36,667 bases of DNA from Anaerolineae bacterium (lineage in GTDB: Bacteria > Chloroflexota > Anaerolineae > SpSt-600): the NCBI GenBank assembly GCA_025062375.1, contig JANXAG010000017.1, forward strand, positions 1-36,667, written 5' to 3'. The notes under the pieces were generated by a model, which had not been told where the DNA came from, ran no database searches, and saw nothing but the letters and a program-made list of their open reading frames with translations. Below are positions 7,795-15,687 of this stretch, piece after piece; the stretch's first letter is position 1, and every line of letters begins with the position of its first letter. A program made the translations under genes and the position numbers.

Positions 7795-10464
7795 TTACCT
7801 CTCCCGCGGTGAGAGAAGCCAGAAAAGGCTCACAGTAAAAGCCAGGCCTGCGCTAATAAAAGGCAACCAGCTTACGATGGTTTCATCCCCTACGGTCACG
7901 GCCAGGATAGCGCAGGCAATATACCCCACCAGCCCGATTATAACCACCAAGAGAAACCTTCTGACTTTTTCCTTGAGCCTTGCTTCCCGGACCTGGGTCA
8001 GAATTCCCGCCAGGAGGATGGCCAGAAAGGTTCCCCCGAAATGGAGTGGCGTGGGGCCTGAACCCAATGGAGCTAACGGCACCGGGGTCGGGGAAGGAAA
8101 GGGTGTAGGAGGAAGAGTGGGGGTGGGGGAAAGGGTGGGAGTGGGCGTCGGCGATGGAACCACAGTGGAGAGAATGGCTGGCTGGTTTTCCTGAACTGTT
8201 ACTACAATCTTGGTGGATCTGGTAGCCGAAAGGCTCTGGGCCGTTATCTCCAGCTGGCCTGTCCGCTCCAGAGTAAGGGAAATTTCGGCTACACCGTTTA
8301 CAGTGGTGACCTCTTTGCGGGGAAGCTCCAGGGATTCCGCTGGGTAGAAAAGCCTGAAGATGACAGGGGTGCCATCCGGTACTGGGTGGCCGTTGCGATC
8401 AAGGATGACACTGGTTCGGATTTTGAAGGAGCTTCCTGGCCTCAGGTCCAGAGGCTGCGGCGTTCCCTCCTTTGGCACCCCCACTACCTCCAGTTCAATG
8501 ACCTGATCCGGATCAGGCTCTGTCTGCACTATCAAATCGTAATTCACTCCGGGGACGCTCACAGGTGGAGCTCCATGGGGGGCAAATTCTTGGAAGAGAG
8601 CTTTCACGGTGTATTCCACAAAGTAAGGTAGAGGGCTGTAAGCTGCGTAGTAAGCAGTGAGCTTGCTTATCTCGGTGGTATCAAGGTAATAGGGAGCACC
8701 GTAACTTATGGCGATCACTTTCTTATCCCTGAGGAGTTCAGGGCGACCCCGCAGGAGCTCCTTGAAAGCGTCAGAAGCCGGGTAACGTTTGGGGTCCAGA
8801 TCCTGCAGGGCGAAGATAACCCAGGTGGCCCTGGAGAAAAGCTCTTCAAGCTCTTTATCCTCTTTCGGGGCCAGAAGAAAGCTCTTAAGGCGAACAAAAC
8901 TGAAGCTGTGAACCTTCTCGGGATCTATCTGTCCTGTAGCTTTAGGTCCATAAAGCTTCAGCATCATGTTCTCCAAAGCATCAACCGGGAGCGTCTGCTC
9001 GGGAAGGCAATCCTGACAATCCTTTAGAGTTCGGGTGTCGGAGAAGATAAGGATGTAGTCTTTGTAGAGGGGTGGGGAGGGGATCCGGCCTGCGAGTTCT
9101 TCCCGCTCCGGATAGATGAGGGTCAGAGAGCGCATAGCTAAAGGAAGCAATTTTTCGGTAAAGGAGCCCGTTACCTCCAGGCTTACAGAAGGGGTAAGGA
9201 CTTCATGGAGGGAGAAGCTGGGGTAAAGGCGCAGTTTGGCTTTCAGGATGCGGCGGCAGGATTCATCCACCCTGGCTCTGAAGGCTGGGTCGCTGGCATA
9301 TTTTTCCCGGAAAAAGAGGATGGTCTGGATTATGTTTTCGTAGTGTTCCTCCCAGGAACCGGAGAGGGAAAACTCGGAAAGGAAAAGGATGTCATTCCCG
9401 GCCAGAAAAGCATCCTGAGCTATACGCTTGAAGGGGAAGGAAGAGAGCTGGGGATCGTAGTAGCGCTTGATGGGCATGGCTCCCAGGGATTCAGCGATGA
9501 GAATTCCTCCCCTCTCGCGCCAGGAAGCAAACTCAGGCATGGAAAGGATGGCTCCAAGGCCCTGGGGATGAAGGCTCAGGGGCGGGGTGATATCCCGGAT
9601 GTTCCCCTGAAAACCCCTGTATCGGATGTGAGAACTCATCAGAGCATCAGCGGCCCCTTCTTCCTGAGCCTGGATAACCGCCAGGAAAGGTGCAAGTTCT
9701 ATCTTACGCAATTCTTGAACCGACTTCTGGATGGTAGCCACCTCTTCTTCAGGTGGGCGATCGCTTCCGCCGCGGCCGGGGAAGTGTTTGGCCACCGTTA
9801 TTACCCGGCCTTTGCTTCCGACATGAACTCCTTTAATGTAGGCCTTACCCAATTTCCCAACCCAGTATGGGTCTCCGCCGAAGGCTCTGGTTCCTATTCC
9901 GGACTTTATCGCTACCTCGGGGCGATCAACCACATCCAAGGAAGGGCCGAAGAGCATGTTTACGCCCACAGCCGCCAACTCCGCCCCCACTATAGAGCCC
10001 ACAAGCTCCGCCTGGCCCTCATCCCAAGTGGCTCCTATGGCCATGTAATTGGGCACAGGGGTAAACCCTGAGCGAAGCTGGGGAAAATCCCCATCGTGGT
10101 TGATCCCGATAAAGAGGGGGATTGAGGTGGTGCCCGAAAGAGGTTCACTCATGGCGAGGGATTGGAGACTTCGGGTAAGGGAAAGGACTTGAGCTGGAGT
10201 TTCTGAACCGTTGGTGAAGTTCCTGTTCTGCGCCGAAATTACTACACCCCCTATCCTGAACTCTCGAATGAGCCTGCCAATATAAGAATCGGGGGAAATG
10301 TCGGAGCCGTGGAAGGTTACCAGGAAAAGTTGTCCGACCCTTTCCTCCGGGGCCATTTTGCTCAGGATGGCTTCCACCTGGTCGTTGCTGGCTGAAGAGG
10401 AGGACTGCACCCCCAGGAAATAAAGAAAAAGCAGGGCAAGCAGAAAAATCTTTGTCCTGGTCAT
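7795..10464 (-). CDS. secreted, membrane-anchored GH3-like protein with altered active site
   Basis: About 889 residues. A signal peptide (LLALLFLYFLGVQ) is followed by a glycoside hydrolase family 3 barrel (about 28-400) with NagZ-like landmarks: GQLFLVTF, INHDGDFPQL, VAKHFPGRGG, DALMSSHIRYRG. A second alpha/beta domain and an Ig-like domain (about 640-760) follow, then a Pro/Thr-rich stalk (SPTPTPTLSPTPTLPPTP) and two terminal membrane spans. Normal NagZ enzymes have KHFPGHG followed by a D-S-H acid/base motif and an Asp nucleophile in a DDL motif. Here these read KHFPGRG, DRPP and AESL, so normal beta-N-acetylglucosaminidase activity is doubtful. A TTG at 10470 is an alternative start, closer to the AAAGG site. 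The gene overlaps the preceding small membrane gene by a few bases. Confidence 0.8.
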   Translation of the reverse strand: MTRTKIFLLALLFLYFLGVQSSSSASNDQVEAILSKMAPEERVGQLFLVTFHGSDISPDSYIGRLIREFRIGGVVISAQNRNFTNGSETPAQVLSLTRSLQSLAMSEPLSGTTSIPLFIGINHDGDFPQLRSGFTPVPNYMAIGATWDEGQAELVGSIVGAELAAVGVNMLFGPSLDVVDRPEVAIKSGIGTRAFGGDPYWVGKLGKAYIKGVHVGSKGRVITVAKHFPGRGGSDRPPEEEVATIQKSVQELRKIELAPFLAVIQAQEEGAADALMSSHIRYRGFQGNIRDITPPLSLHPQGLGAILSMPEFASWRERGGILIAESLGAMPIKRYYDPQLSSFPFKRIAQDAFLAGNDILFLSEFSLSGSWEEHYENIIQTILFFREKYASDPAFRARVDESCRRILKAKLRLYPSFSLHEVLTPSVSLEVTGSFTEKLLPLAMRSLTLIYPEREELAGRIPSPPLYKDYILIFSDTRTLKDCQDCLPEQTLPVDALENMMLKLYGPKATGQIDPEKVHSFSFVRLKSFLLAPKEDKELEELFSRATWVIFALQDLDPKRYPASDAFKELLRGRPELLRDKKVIAISYGAPYYLDTTEISKLTAYYAAYSPLPYFVEYTVKALFQEFAPHGAPPVSVPGVNYDLIVQTEPDPDQVIELEVVGVPKEGTPQPLDLRPGSSFKIRTSVILDRNGHPVPDGTPVIFRLFYPAESLELPRKEVTTVNGVAEISLTLERTGQLEITAQSLSATRSTKIVVTVQENQPAILSTVVPSPTPTPTLSPTPTLPPTPFPSPTPVPLAPLGSGPTPLHFGGTFLAILLAGILTQVREARLKEKVRRFLLVVIIGLVGYIACAILAVTVGDETIVSWLPFISAGLAFTVSLFWLLSPRER

Positions 10465-10655
10465 ACCCAATGGGATAACCTTTCTACCGTTCGAAGGAAA
10501 GAGACTATAAGCTTAAGGACCTCAGCCCATGAGACAGGTCGCTTTTCCCTTTCAAACTCCTGGGGGCGAGTGAGAAGCAACCAGGCTATAGCCATCCCTG
10601 TAAGCGCACCCACAATGCCACCGACTATTAACCCCTGCACTTCCCTCCTCTTCAT
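10461..10655 (-). CDS. small single-span membrane protein
   Basis: 64 residues: a short basic N-terminus (MKRREVQ), one Gly-rich hydrophobic span (about residues 8-28, GLIVGGIVGALTGMAIAWLLL), then a charged tail. The glycine pattern resembles YtxH-type small membrane proteins, but too little is present for a firm assignment. It is the first gene after the promoter at 10687-10715, has a GGAGGGA site before its ATG, and overlaps the start of the GH3-like gene, so the two are probably co-translated. Confidence 0.65.
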   Translation of the reverse strand: MKRREVQGLIVGGIVGALTGMAIAWLLLTRPQEFEREKRPVSWAEVLKLIVSFLRTVERLSHWV

Positions 10656-10686
10656 TCTCCCTCCAGGGCAGGAAAATATCGCTTAA

Positions 10687-10715
10687 ATATTACCCTCAAC
10701 ATGCTCTTTTGTCAA
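10687..10715 (-). promoter_or_regulatory. sigma-70-type promoter for the leftward operon
   Basis: On the minus strand TTGACA (10710-10715) and TAATAT (10687-10692) are separated by exactly 17 bases. The predicted start is about 30 bases before the ATG at 10655. It probably serves the run of closely packed genes from 10655 down to at least infA. Confidence 0.7.
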
Positions 10716-10893
10716 TTTGACCTCAGGATGCGCCCTAAATCGCAGCGACCCACGTGAACCGCACGCCTATGGCAAATATTACCTGCCAGAAAAACACACC
10801 CGGAGTTAGAAATTTTCCAGCTCGCTCAGAAAGCTCCCTGGGCAAGTTTTTTCCTGAGGCTGCTGACGGCTTCGCGCAGCAATTTTTTCGGAT
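10716..10893. other. intergenic stretch, nothing clear
   Basis: Lies between the protease stop and the leftward promoter. I see an imperfect GCTGC/GCAGC hairpin near 10859-10885 but no T-tract on the minus strand, so no confident terminator. No RNA gene is recognisable. Confidence 0.4.
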
Positions 10894-13800
10894 CTAACGG
10901 GATGATTTGAAAATCAATGGGAAGAAAATTTTCCAGGAGCGAACTTTTACCCAGGCGGCGCGCTCCAAGAAATTCCCCCCTCTTTCCCCGAAGAGAGCCA
11001 CGAGATAAAAAGTTCGCTCTTTCCAATTTCGCATCTCAAGTTCCCAGCGCACAGAAGAAGAGGAGCCGGCAGGAAGGGAACCCCTCCAGCGCAAGGAACC
11101 TTCTCCCACCTCCAGATCCCCCGCATCCCAGGAGACGGAATCTGCGATAAGCTTGGAGCCTGCAGGAAAAGTTATAAAGGCCAGAACCTCGGGAGCATCG
11201 CCGAAACCCTCGTTTCTGAGAGTCAGAACGCAGGAAACAGAAAAACCCGAGAGGGTTTCCAGCGGCGCGCATCCGAAAGTGGATGGGCTTAAATCCGGTA
11301 TCTCTATCCCGACCCGCGCTTCTCTACGGAAGCGGATGCCCTGCTCTTCAATGCCCATGGTTGCTTCCTGGCGCACTACCGTGCCAGGCAGAAGATCCTC
11401 CCCCACCGCAGTCCGGTAAACTACAATCACGGACTCACCGGGCAGAATTTGCCTGAACCCCGAAATGGAGAAAGAGGCTGGATCATATACTGCTGGCCCG
11501 GTCAGACTTGAAGGCAAGAAAGTCAACCCCGATGGGATTGCGGTGGAAAAGAAGGCTGTTACAGGCTCCGGGCCGTCGTTCCTCAAGACAATGGTCCAGG
11601 TTACTGTGTCTCCTGGCATTACCGAAACTGGCTCAGCAGAAAAGGAAGAGGAGCCAAGCCAGGACAGGAATCCCACGATCCTTTCCATCGTTTGAGGGCG
11701 TGCTTCTTCCGGTAGAGCTTCAAAGGGGAAGGCAAAGAAAACAGAAGCCCGGTCTCCATCCCGGCGAGCCAGCCCAATGGCTCTCCTTTCTTGATCTCTG
11801 AAAACCACCAGCGTGCCCGGAGTGGGCTCAAGGGCATCGGACCAGTTGCGGAAGGGGTATTCGAGGGGCCAAGGACCAAGGTTCTCTCCAACGGGCTCTT
11901 CCGGCACCCCCAAAGCCAGAGTTGGTGTAATATCCTCGGTCCAAGTGAGAACCCCCAGGAAGGGAAGCAGGGAGCCTGTCCCCCTGCAGAAAGGAAGGCC
12001 AGCAGGACTTCGGCAGAAAAGGAAATCCTGGGAAGAGAGAAAAAGCCTGCCTCCATTGAGGAGATAATAAGCCAGAGCCTCCTCTTCCTCCGGCCTCACC
12101 GGGTCATACCAGTTGTATCCTGTCCACCATACGACGATGGGATACCAGTTCAACATTTCCAGAGGGAGCTTTGAATCAGTAGCTACCAGCAAATCGTAGG
12201 GAAGTCCAGCTTTAGTCATAGCGCTTTCATACTTTTCTGCCTGTTCATACCACCGATCATTGTCCACAAGGAGGATGGGGGCAGGAGTTTTGGTGGTCAT
12301 GGATATCTGCACGGAAACAGCTGAGGACAGGGAAGAGCGCAGGGTCAAAGTCAGGGTGTCCTGTTCATTCCACCCCGCATCAGGGGGTATCGCTACCGCA
12401 ATTTCAATCTTATCAGCCGCGCAGGGTTCAAGGGTTACAGACCAGGCAGAGGGGACGGCAGACCATCGGCCTCCTTCTATAGAAACGGTTATGGTATCAA
12501 TTCCGCCTCTTCCTATGTTTCTGAACGCAACCCCGTGGGTAATTACATCACCTGGCTGGCCTATGATGGTGCGAGAGGCTCCGATCACCTGAAGGCCAGC
12601 CTGAGGAGGTGGAGAGGTGAGCCACGATATGGCTTTGTCCATGATCTCCCTTCTGGAATCTCTGCTGGCTATAGCCTCAAAGCCGAAGGAGAAGTAAAGC
12701 ACCCTGTAATCAAGGCACACCCCAACCGCAAGCCCTCCATAGCCATCGCCGGAGTAGACCAATACCGGTGAAGCTTCAACGGGATCAGCGGGTTCTATCA
12801 CGTCCGGGAATAGCTGGTTGTCGGCGCCATCCCCGTTGGCGATGGAGAAATTTAAACCGGCGAAGGGTCCCCCAGGGAGGCCTTGAAGGCTCCAGAGCTG
12901 GCTGTTATCCCGGACGAAACGAGCTTTGAGGTAACGGTTGTAGTATGGAGCGTAACCGATTCCGCCCCCGTCCAGAAAACCTATATCCTGGCCGCTCAGG
13001 AAAAGCCTGCCACCGCTGGAAAGGTAAGAAGTTATGGCTCCTTCAGCCCCGATGTAACCCGGAGCATCCTGAGGTGCGCTCCATATTACGAGGTCGTAAC
13101 GGCTCAGGAACTCTGCGGCGGGAAGGTCCCGCGGGATGCGGCGGATTGTCCATTCATCGTAGGTGTAGGCCAGATCTTCCAGAGCTTGGCGATAATAAAC
13201 TATCTGGCTTCCATAGTACCAGGCTCCGCTATCCACCAAGAGGATGGAAGGAGCAGATACTAAGTTCAAGGTCACGGTCGTCGTTTCGCCCACTTTGACA
13301 GAAACTGTGGTGGTTGCCACCCGGAAGCCTAAAGCACGAGCCAATACTGTGTAGTCTCCGGCTGGGAGGGAGAAACTCCAGAAACTGGCGGTAGCCGATA
13401 GAGGTGTCCCCGCAATGGAGATGGCGGCGGTCAAAGGCCTTCCAGTTGCAGCTTCGTAGACGTAAACTTCAAGGGTTCCGGTTGGAAGGGACTGAAGGGT
13501 AAAGTTAACGGTGGTGGTGGCACCCCTGGAGACAGCAACATTGGGGAAGGTCTGGGAATAATAGCCAAAGGCGGAGGCGGTTAGCCTGTATAGGCCAGGG
13601 GCCAGGAAAAGGGCATAGCGGCCTGATGGATCAGCAATGGTGTTGCCGCCTCCTGGCCCATCCCTCGGAGTGGCCGAAACGGTCGCCCCTGGAATGGGAG
13701 CTCCCCCCACATTCCGCACCGTTCCCTGGATGCTCCCGGCATTAAGGACAACCGCTACGGCGGCGAAAGCGTCTATCCTCCCCCAGCCAGAATCATTGTT

Positions 13801-15111
13801 GGGGATTGTTAGGGTCAAAGGGACAGCGGTAGAGGTAATGAGGAAAAGAGTTCGGGTTACACTCAAGGTGGGGCTTACCGAACGCATTAGAGCTATCAAA
13901 CCTGTGACATGAGGCGCCGCCATGGATGTGCCACTCTGGTAGCCATAGGTTCCGCCCGGAAGGGATGAACGGATGTTGACCCCGGGAGCCACCACGTGGG
14001 GGCGGATTTCGTTCCACGGGGATGGGCCGCGACTGGAGAAAGAGGCCACCTGATCGTAGGGGTCGCTGGCTCCCACCGCTACCGCTTCAGGGAGGGAAGC
14101 AGGAGAATTTATGGAACCGGGAGAAGGCCCTCCATTTCCGGCAGCAAAAACCGGTACGATTCCCGCAGCCCTTAAAGCCCGGATATCGGCCTGAAATACG
14201 GTGCTCATGGCGCTCGGGGTTCCCCAGGAACAATTCACCACATCAGGAGCGAGGGCCGGGTTTCCTCCCGGGGCCAGGAGCCACTGAAATCCAGCGTGGA
14301 TCCAGGAATCGTACCCAAAGCCATTGCCATCCAGAACTTTAACGGCAATCCAGCGTGCTCCCGGGGCAACCCCTATTCCGCCCCAGCCTACCGCTATCCC
14401 GAGGACGTGAGTGCCGTGGCCGTGGTCGTCAAAGGGGTAAACAGAACCGGTTACAGGGTCAAACCAGTTCCCGAAATGAATTGCAGGGCCATGGGGGTTA
14501 TAACCCCGGTAATTGAACCTGAGAGCGGGGTGGAGCCAATCGGCACCAGTGTCCATTACCGCTACCACAGCTCCTGTTCCGGATATAGCTAAAGAAGACC
14601 ATACCTGAGGGGCCCGGATGCGCTCTATGTTCCATTCCGTTGATTGGAGTGAAATATAAGGCTTTTCCCTCAACCACTGACGGTAATGGTCCAGAAAGAT
14701 GGCGGCTACCGAAGGGTGAGAGGCCAGCTGACGTATTGCCTGAGGCTTCGCCTTCAATGCGAACCCGTTGAAAATCCAGAAGGAGAAATAAGATTCCACA
14801 AAGCCGGAGGTCCTGGCTTCATCCAGATAAGCTTTGAGGGGCGCCTGAGTTCTTGCAGCGAAGGCCTTGAGGTTAGCCACCATTCTGTCTCTGGCCCCAG
14901 CCCACTTTTCAGGCAACTCCTGTTCTTTGAGGACCACGATGACGGATAAAAGGTCATCGGGGCTGGCGGAAGCGAGAGCTTTTGCCAGGGCTGGTTCTAA
15001 GATGGCGCTTCCTCTGGGCTCCGGGGGCTTTTCGGCCGAGGCTAACCAGCCAAACCCTAAGGTGACAAGGGTGGGGATGATCAAAAAGAGAGCAATCCTG
15101 AATTTTATCAA
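10894..15111 (-). CDS. large secreted subtilisin-family (S8) protease with multidomain C-terminus
   Basis: 1405 residues. A signal peptide (about 1-26) and propeptide (about 35-150) precede a subtilase domain with a complete catalytic set: Asp187 (VMDTGAD), His232 (DHGHGTH), oxyanion Asn326 (AAGNGG) and Ser396 (GTSMAAPH). Then come two carboxypeptidase-regulatory-like beta domains (about 455-620), a class I amidotransferase-like Rossmann fold (about 622-840, SILLVDSGAWYYGSQ), a CARDB-like beta domain, a second copy of the Rossmann fold (from about 952, ILLVDNDRWYEQAEKYE), and two DUF11-like beta domains. The tail KIFFPLIFKSSR may be a surface-retention signal. The start is TTG at 15111, with GGAGG five bases upstream. 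It is transcribed away from the lysW operon and probably degrades external protein. Confidence 0.9.
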   Translation of the reverse strand: MIKFRIALFLIIPTLVTLGFGWLASAEKPPEPRGSAILEPALAKALASASPDDLLSVIVVLKEQELPEKWAGARDRMVANLKAFAARTQAPLKAYLDEARTSGFVESYFSFWIFNGFALKAKPQAIRQLASHPSVAAIFLDHYRQWLREKPYISLQSTEWNIERIRAPQVWSSLAISGTGAVVAVMDTGADWLHPALRFNYRGYNPHGPAIHFGNWFDPVTGSVYPFDDHGHGTHVLGIAVGWGGIGVAPGARWIAVKVLDGNGFGYDSWIHAGFQWLLAPGGNPALAPDVVNCSWGTPSAMSTVFQADIRALRAAGIVPVFAAGNGGPSPGSINSPASLPEAVAVGASDPYDQVASFSSRGPSPWNEIRPHVVAPGVNIRSSLPGGTYGYQSGTSMAAPHVTGLIALMRSVSPTLSVTRTLFLITSTAVPLTLTIPNNDSGWGRIDAFAAVAVVLNAGSIQGTVRNVGGAPIPGATVSATPRDGPGGGNTIADPSGRYALFLAPGLYRLTASAFGYYSQTFPNVAVSRGATTTVNFTLQSLPTGTLEVYVYEAATGRPLTAAISIAGTPLSATASFWSFSLPAGDYTVLARALGFRVATTTVSVKVGETTTVTLNLVSAPSILLVDSGAWYYGSQIVYYRQALEDLAYTYDEWTIRRIPRDLPAAEFLSRYDLVIWSAPQDAPGYIGAEGAITSYLSSGGRLFLSGQDIGFLDGGGIGYAPYYNRYLKARFVRDNSQLWSLQGLPGGPFAGLNFSIANGDGADNQLFPDVIEPADPVEASPVLVYSGDGYGGLAVGVCLDYRVLYFSFGFEAIASRDSRREIMDKAISWLTSPPPQAGLQVIGASRTIIGQPGDVITHGVAFRNIGRGGIDTITVSIEGGRWSAVPSAWSVTLEPCAADKIEIAVAIPPDAGWNEQDTLTLTLRSSLSSAVSVQISMTTKTPAPILLVDNDRWYEQAEKYESAMTKAGLPYDLLVATDSKLPLEMLNWYPIVVWWTGYNWYDPVRPEEEEALAYYLLNGGRLFLSSQDFLFCRSPAGLPFCRGTGSLLPFLGVLTWTEDITPTLALGVPEEPVGENLGPWPLEYPFRNWSDALEPTPGTLVVFRDQERRAIGLARRDGDRASVFFAFPFEALPEEARPQTMERIVGFLSWLGSSSFSAEPVSVMPGDTVTWTIVLRNDGPEPVTAFFSTAIPSGLTFLPSSLTGPAVYDPASFSISGFRQILPGESVIVVYRTAVGEDLLPGTVVRQEATMGIEEQGIRFRREARVGIEIPDLSPSTFGCAPLETLSGFSVSCVLTLRNEGFGDAPEVLAFITFPAGSKLIADSVSWDAGDLEVGEGSLRWRGSLPAGSSSSVRWELEMRNWKERTFYLVALFGERGGNFLERAAWVKVRSWKIFFPLIFKSSR

Positions 15112-15137
15112 ACCATCCTCCAGCTCAGGCTAACATC

Positions 15138-15165
15138 ATTATAGCCTGGGAGGCAGAATGTTCAA
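15138..15165 (-). promoter_or_regulatory. promoter of the subtilase gene
   Basis: On the minus strand TTGAAC (15160-15165) and a perfect TATAAT (15138-15143) are 16 bases apart, about 27 bases upstream of the TTG start at 15111. It is divergent from the lysW operon promoter, about 95 bases away. Confidence 0.6.
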
Positions 15166-15259
15166 AGTCAAAGGGACCACTCAGCCGCCAACATGGAACT
15201 TTCGGCCCCTTTTGAAGGCTCGCCAGCGCACCGGGCTGGTCGCGAGTTTAATTCGGAAT

Positions 15260-15288
15260 TTGACAAGCTTTGAGTTCTGTAGTATATA
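15260..15288 (+). promoter_or_regulatory. promoter of the lysW-arg operon
   Basis: TTGACA (15260-15265), a 17-base spacer, then TATATA (15283-15288). Transcription should start near 15295, giving a leader of about 215 bases before lysW. This long leader contains the leader peptide and attenuator described separately. Confidence 0.75.
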
Positions 15289-15314
15289 TAGCTAAACCAT
15301 TTGGGGGAAAAGCT

Positions 15315-15422
15315 TTGGATTTGACGGTCCTGGTAGACCTTCGGGCCAGAAAGCGCGCTAAGCGTGGGCAGGCCCTCAGTTCCGGAGGGTCTATCAGGGC
15401 CATCTTGTCTGCTTTAGCCTAA
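15315..15422 (+). CDS. Arg/Lys-rich leader peptide of the lysW-arg operon
   Basis: A 35-codon ORF starts with TTG at 15315, with GGGGG (15303-15307) seven bases upstream, and ends with TAA at 15420-15422. It reads LDLTVLVDL, then RARKRAKR, then GQALSSGGSIRAILSALA. Four Arg and two Lys codons fall within eight codons (15342-15365), and another Arg codon stands at 15396. Position (just after the transcription start), length and codon content fit a transcription-attenuation leader peptide that senses charged Arg-tRNA, and perhaps Lys-tRNA. A leader peptide-controlled lysine cluster is known in Thermus thermophilus; the assignment here is inference from sequence. Confidence 0.65.
   Translation: MDLTVLVDLRARKRAKRGQALSSGGSIRAILSALA
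15370..15392 (+). promoter_or_regulatory. attenuator pause hairpin (strands 1:2)
   Basis: Bases 15370-15377 (AGGCCCTC) pair with 15385-15392 (GAGGGTCT), giving eight pairs including one G-T, with a seven-base loop. A ribosome stalled on the Arg/Lys codons at 15342-15365 would cover strand 1. Strand 2 (GGAGGGTC, 15384-15391) could then pair with GGCCCTCC at 15454-15461 in the terminator. Confidence 0.55.
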
Positions 15423-15444
15423 GGCTAACTGTAACCAGGGGAAT

Positions 15445-15488
15445 AAAGGGGCCGGCCCTCCGGACAAGAAGGAGGGTCGGCCCTTTTT
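15445..15488 (+). terminator. intrinsic terminator (attenuator) before lysW
   Basis: The 5' arm 15449-15461 and the 3' arm 15471-15483 pair over 13 positions (GGGCCGGCCCTCC with GGAGGGTCGGCCC, one G-T), with a nine-base loop, followed by T84-T88. It ends about 12 bases before the lysW Shine-Dalgarno site. The 3' arm begins with the same octamer GGAGGGTC found at 15384-15391, so the two copies compete for one partner. That is the hallmark of terminator/antiterminator switching. Confidence 0.75.
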
Positions 15489-15512
15489 ATATTACCGATG
15501 AGGAGGTGTGCC

Positions 15513-15677
15513 ATGGCCGAGTGCCCTGAATGCGGAGCTATCATTGAGCTCCCATCCGGAACAGAGGTGGGAGAAATCATCCCTTGCCCCGATTGTGGAG
15601 TGGAGCTGGAAGTCACTAACCTTAACCCCCCAACCCTGGAACTCGCCCCACAAGTGGAAGAGGACTGGGGGGAGTAA
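15513..15677 (+). CDS. lysW: amino-group carrier protein LysW
   Basis: 54 residues. LysW carries the alpha-amino group of 2-aminoadipate or glutamate on its C-terminal Glu, protecting it while the side chain is processed. The sequence has a zinc-binding CPECG ... CPDCG pair (Cys at 4, 7, 25, 28) and the invariant C-terminal EDWGE. AGGAGG lies 6 bases before the ATG. It is the first structural gene after the attenuator and 10 bases before lysX. Confidence 0.95.
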   Translation: MAECPECGAIIELPSGTEVGEIIPCPDCGVELEVTNLNPPTLELAPQVEEDWGE

Positions 15678-15687
15678 GGAGGTGAAG

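Noticed and set aside
8085-8170. simple repeat or CRISPR-like short repeats
   Set aside because: The periodic text encodes the Pro/Thr stalk of the GH3-like protein; there are no spacers.
9205-10071. 288-codon open frame on the plus strand
   Set aside because: It lies wholly opposite the GH3-like gene, has no family-like motifs and no good ribosome site. It is a GC-driven shadow.
10826-11026. minus-strand frame containing GARRLGKSSLLENF, which looks like a P-loop
   Set aside because: It mostly overlaps the end of the subtilase in another frame, has no ATPase context and no ribosome site.
15295-15512. lysine riboswitch or T-box in the lysW leader
   Set aside because: I could not find the conserved T-box GGTGG-type core or a lysine riboswitch core; the peptide plus competing octamers explains the leader better.
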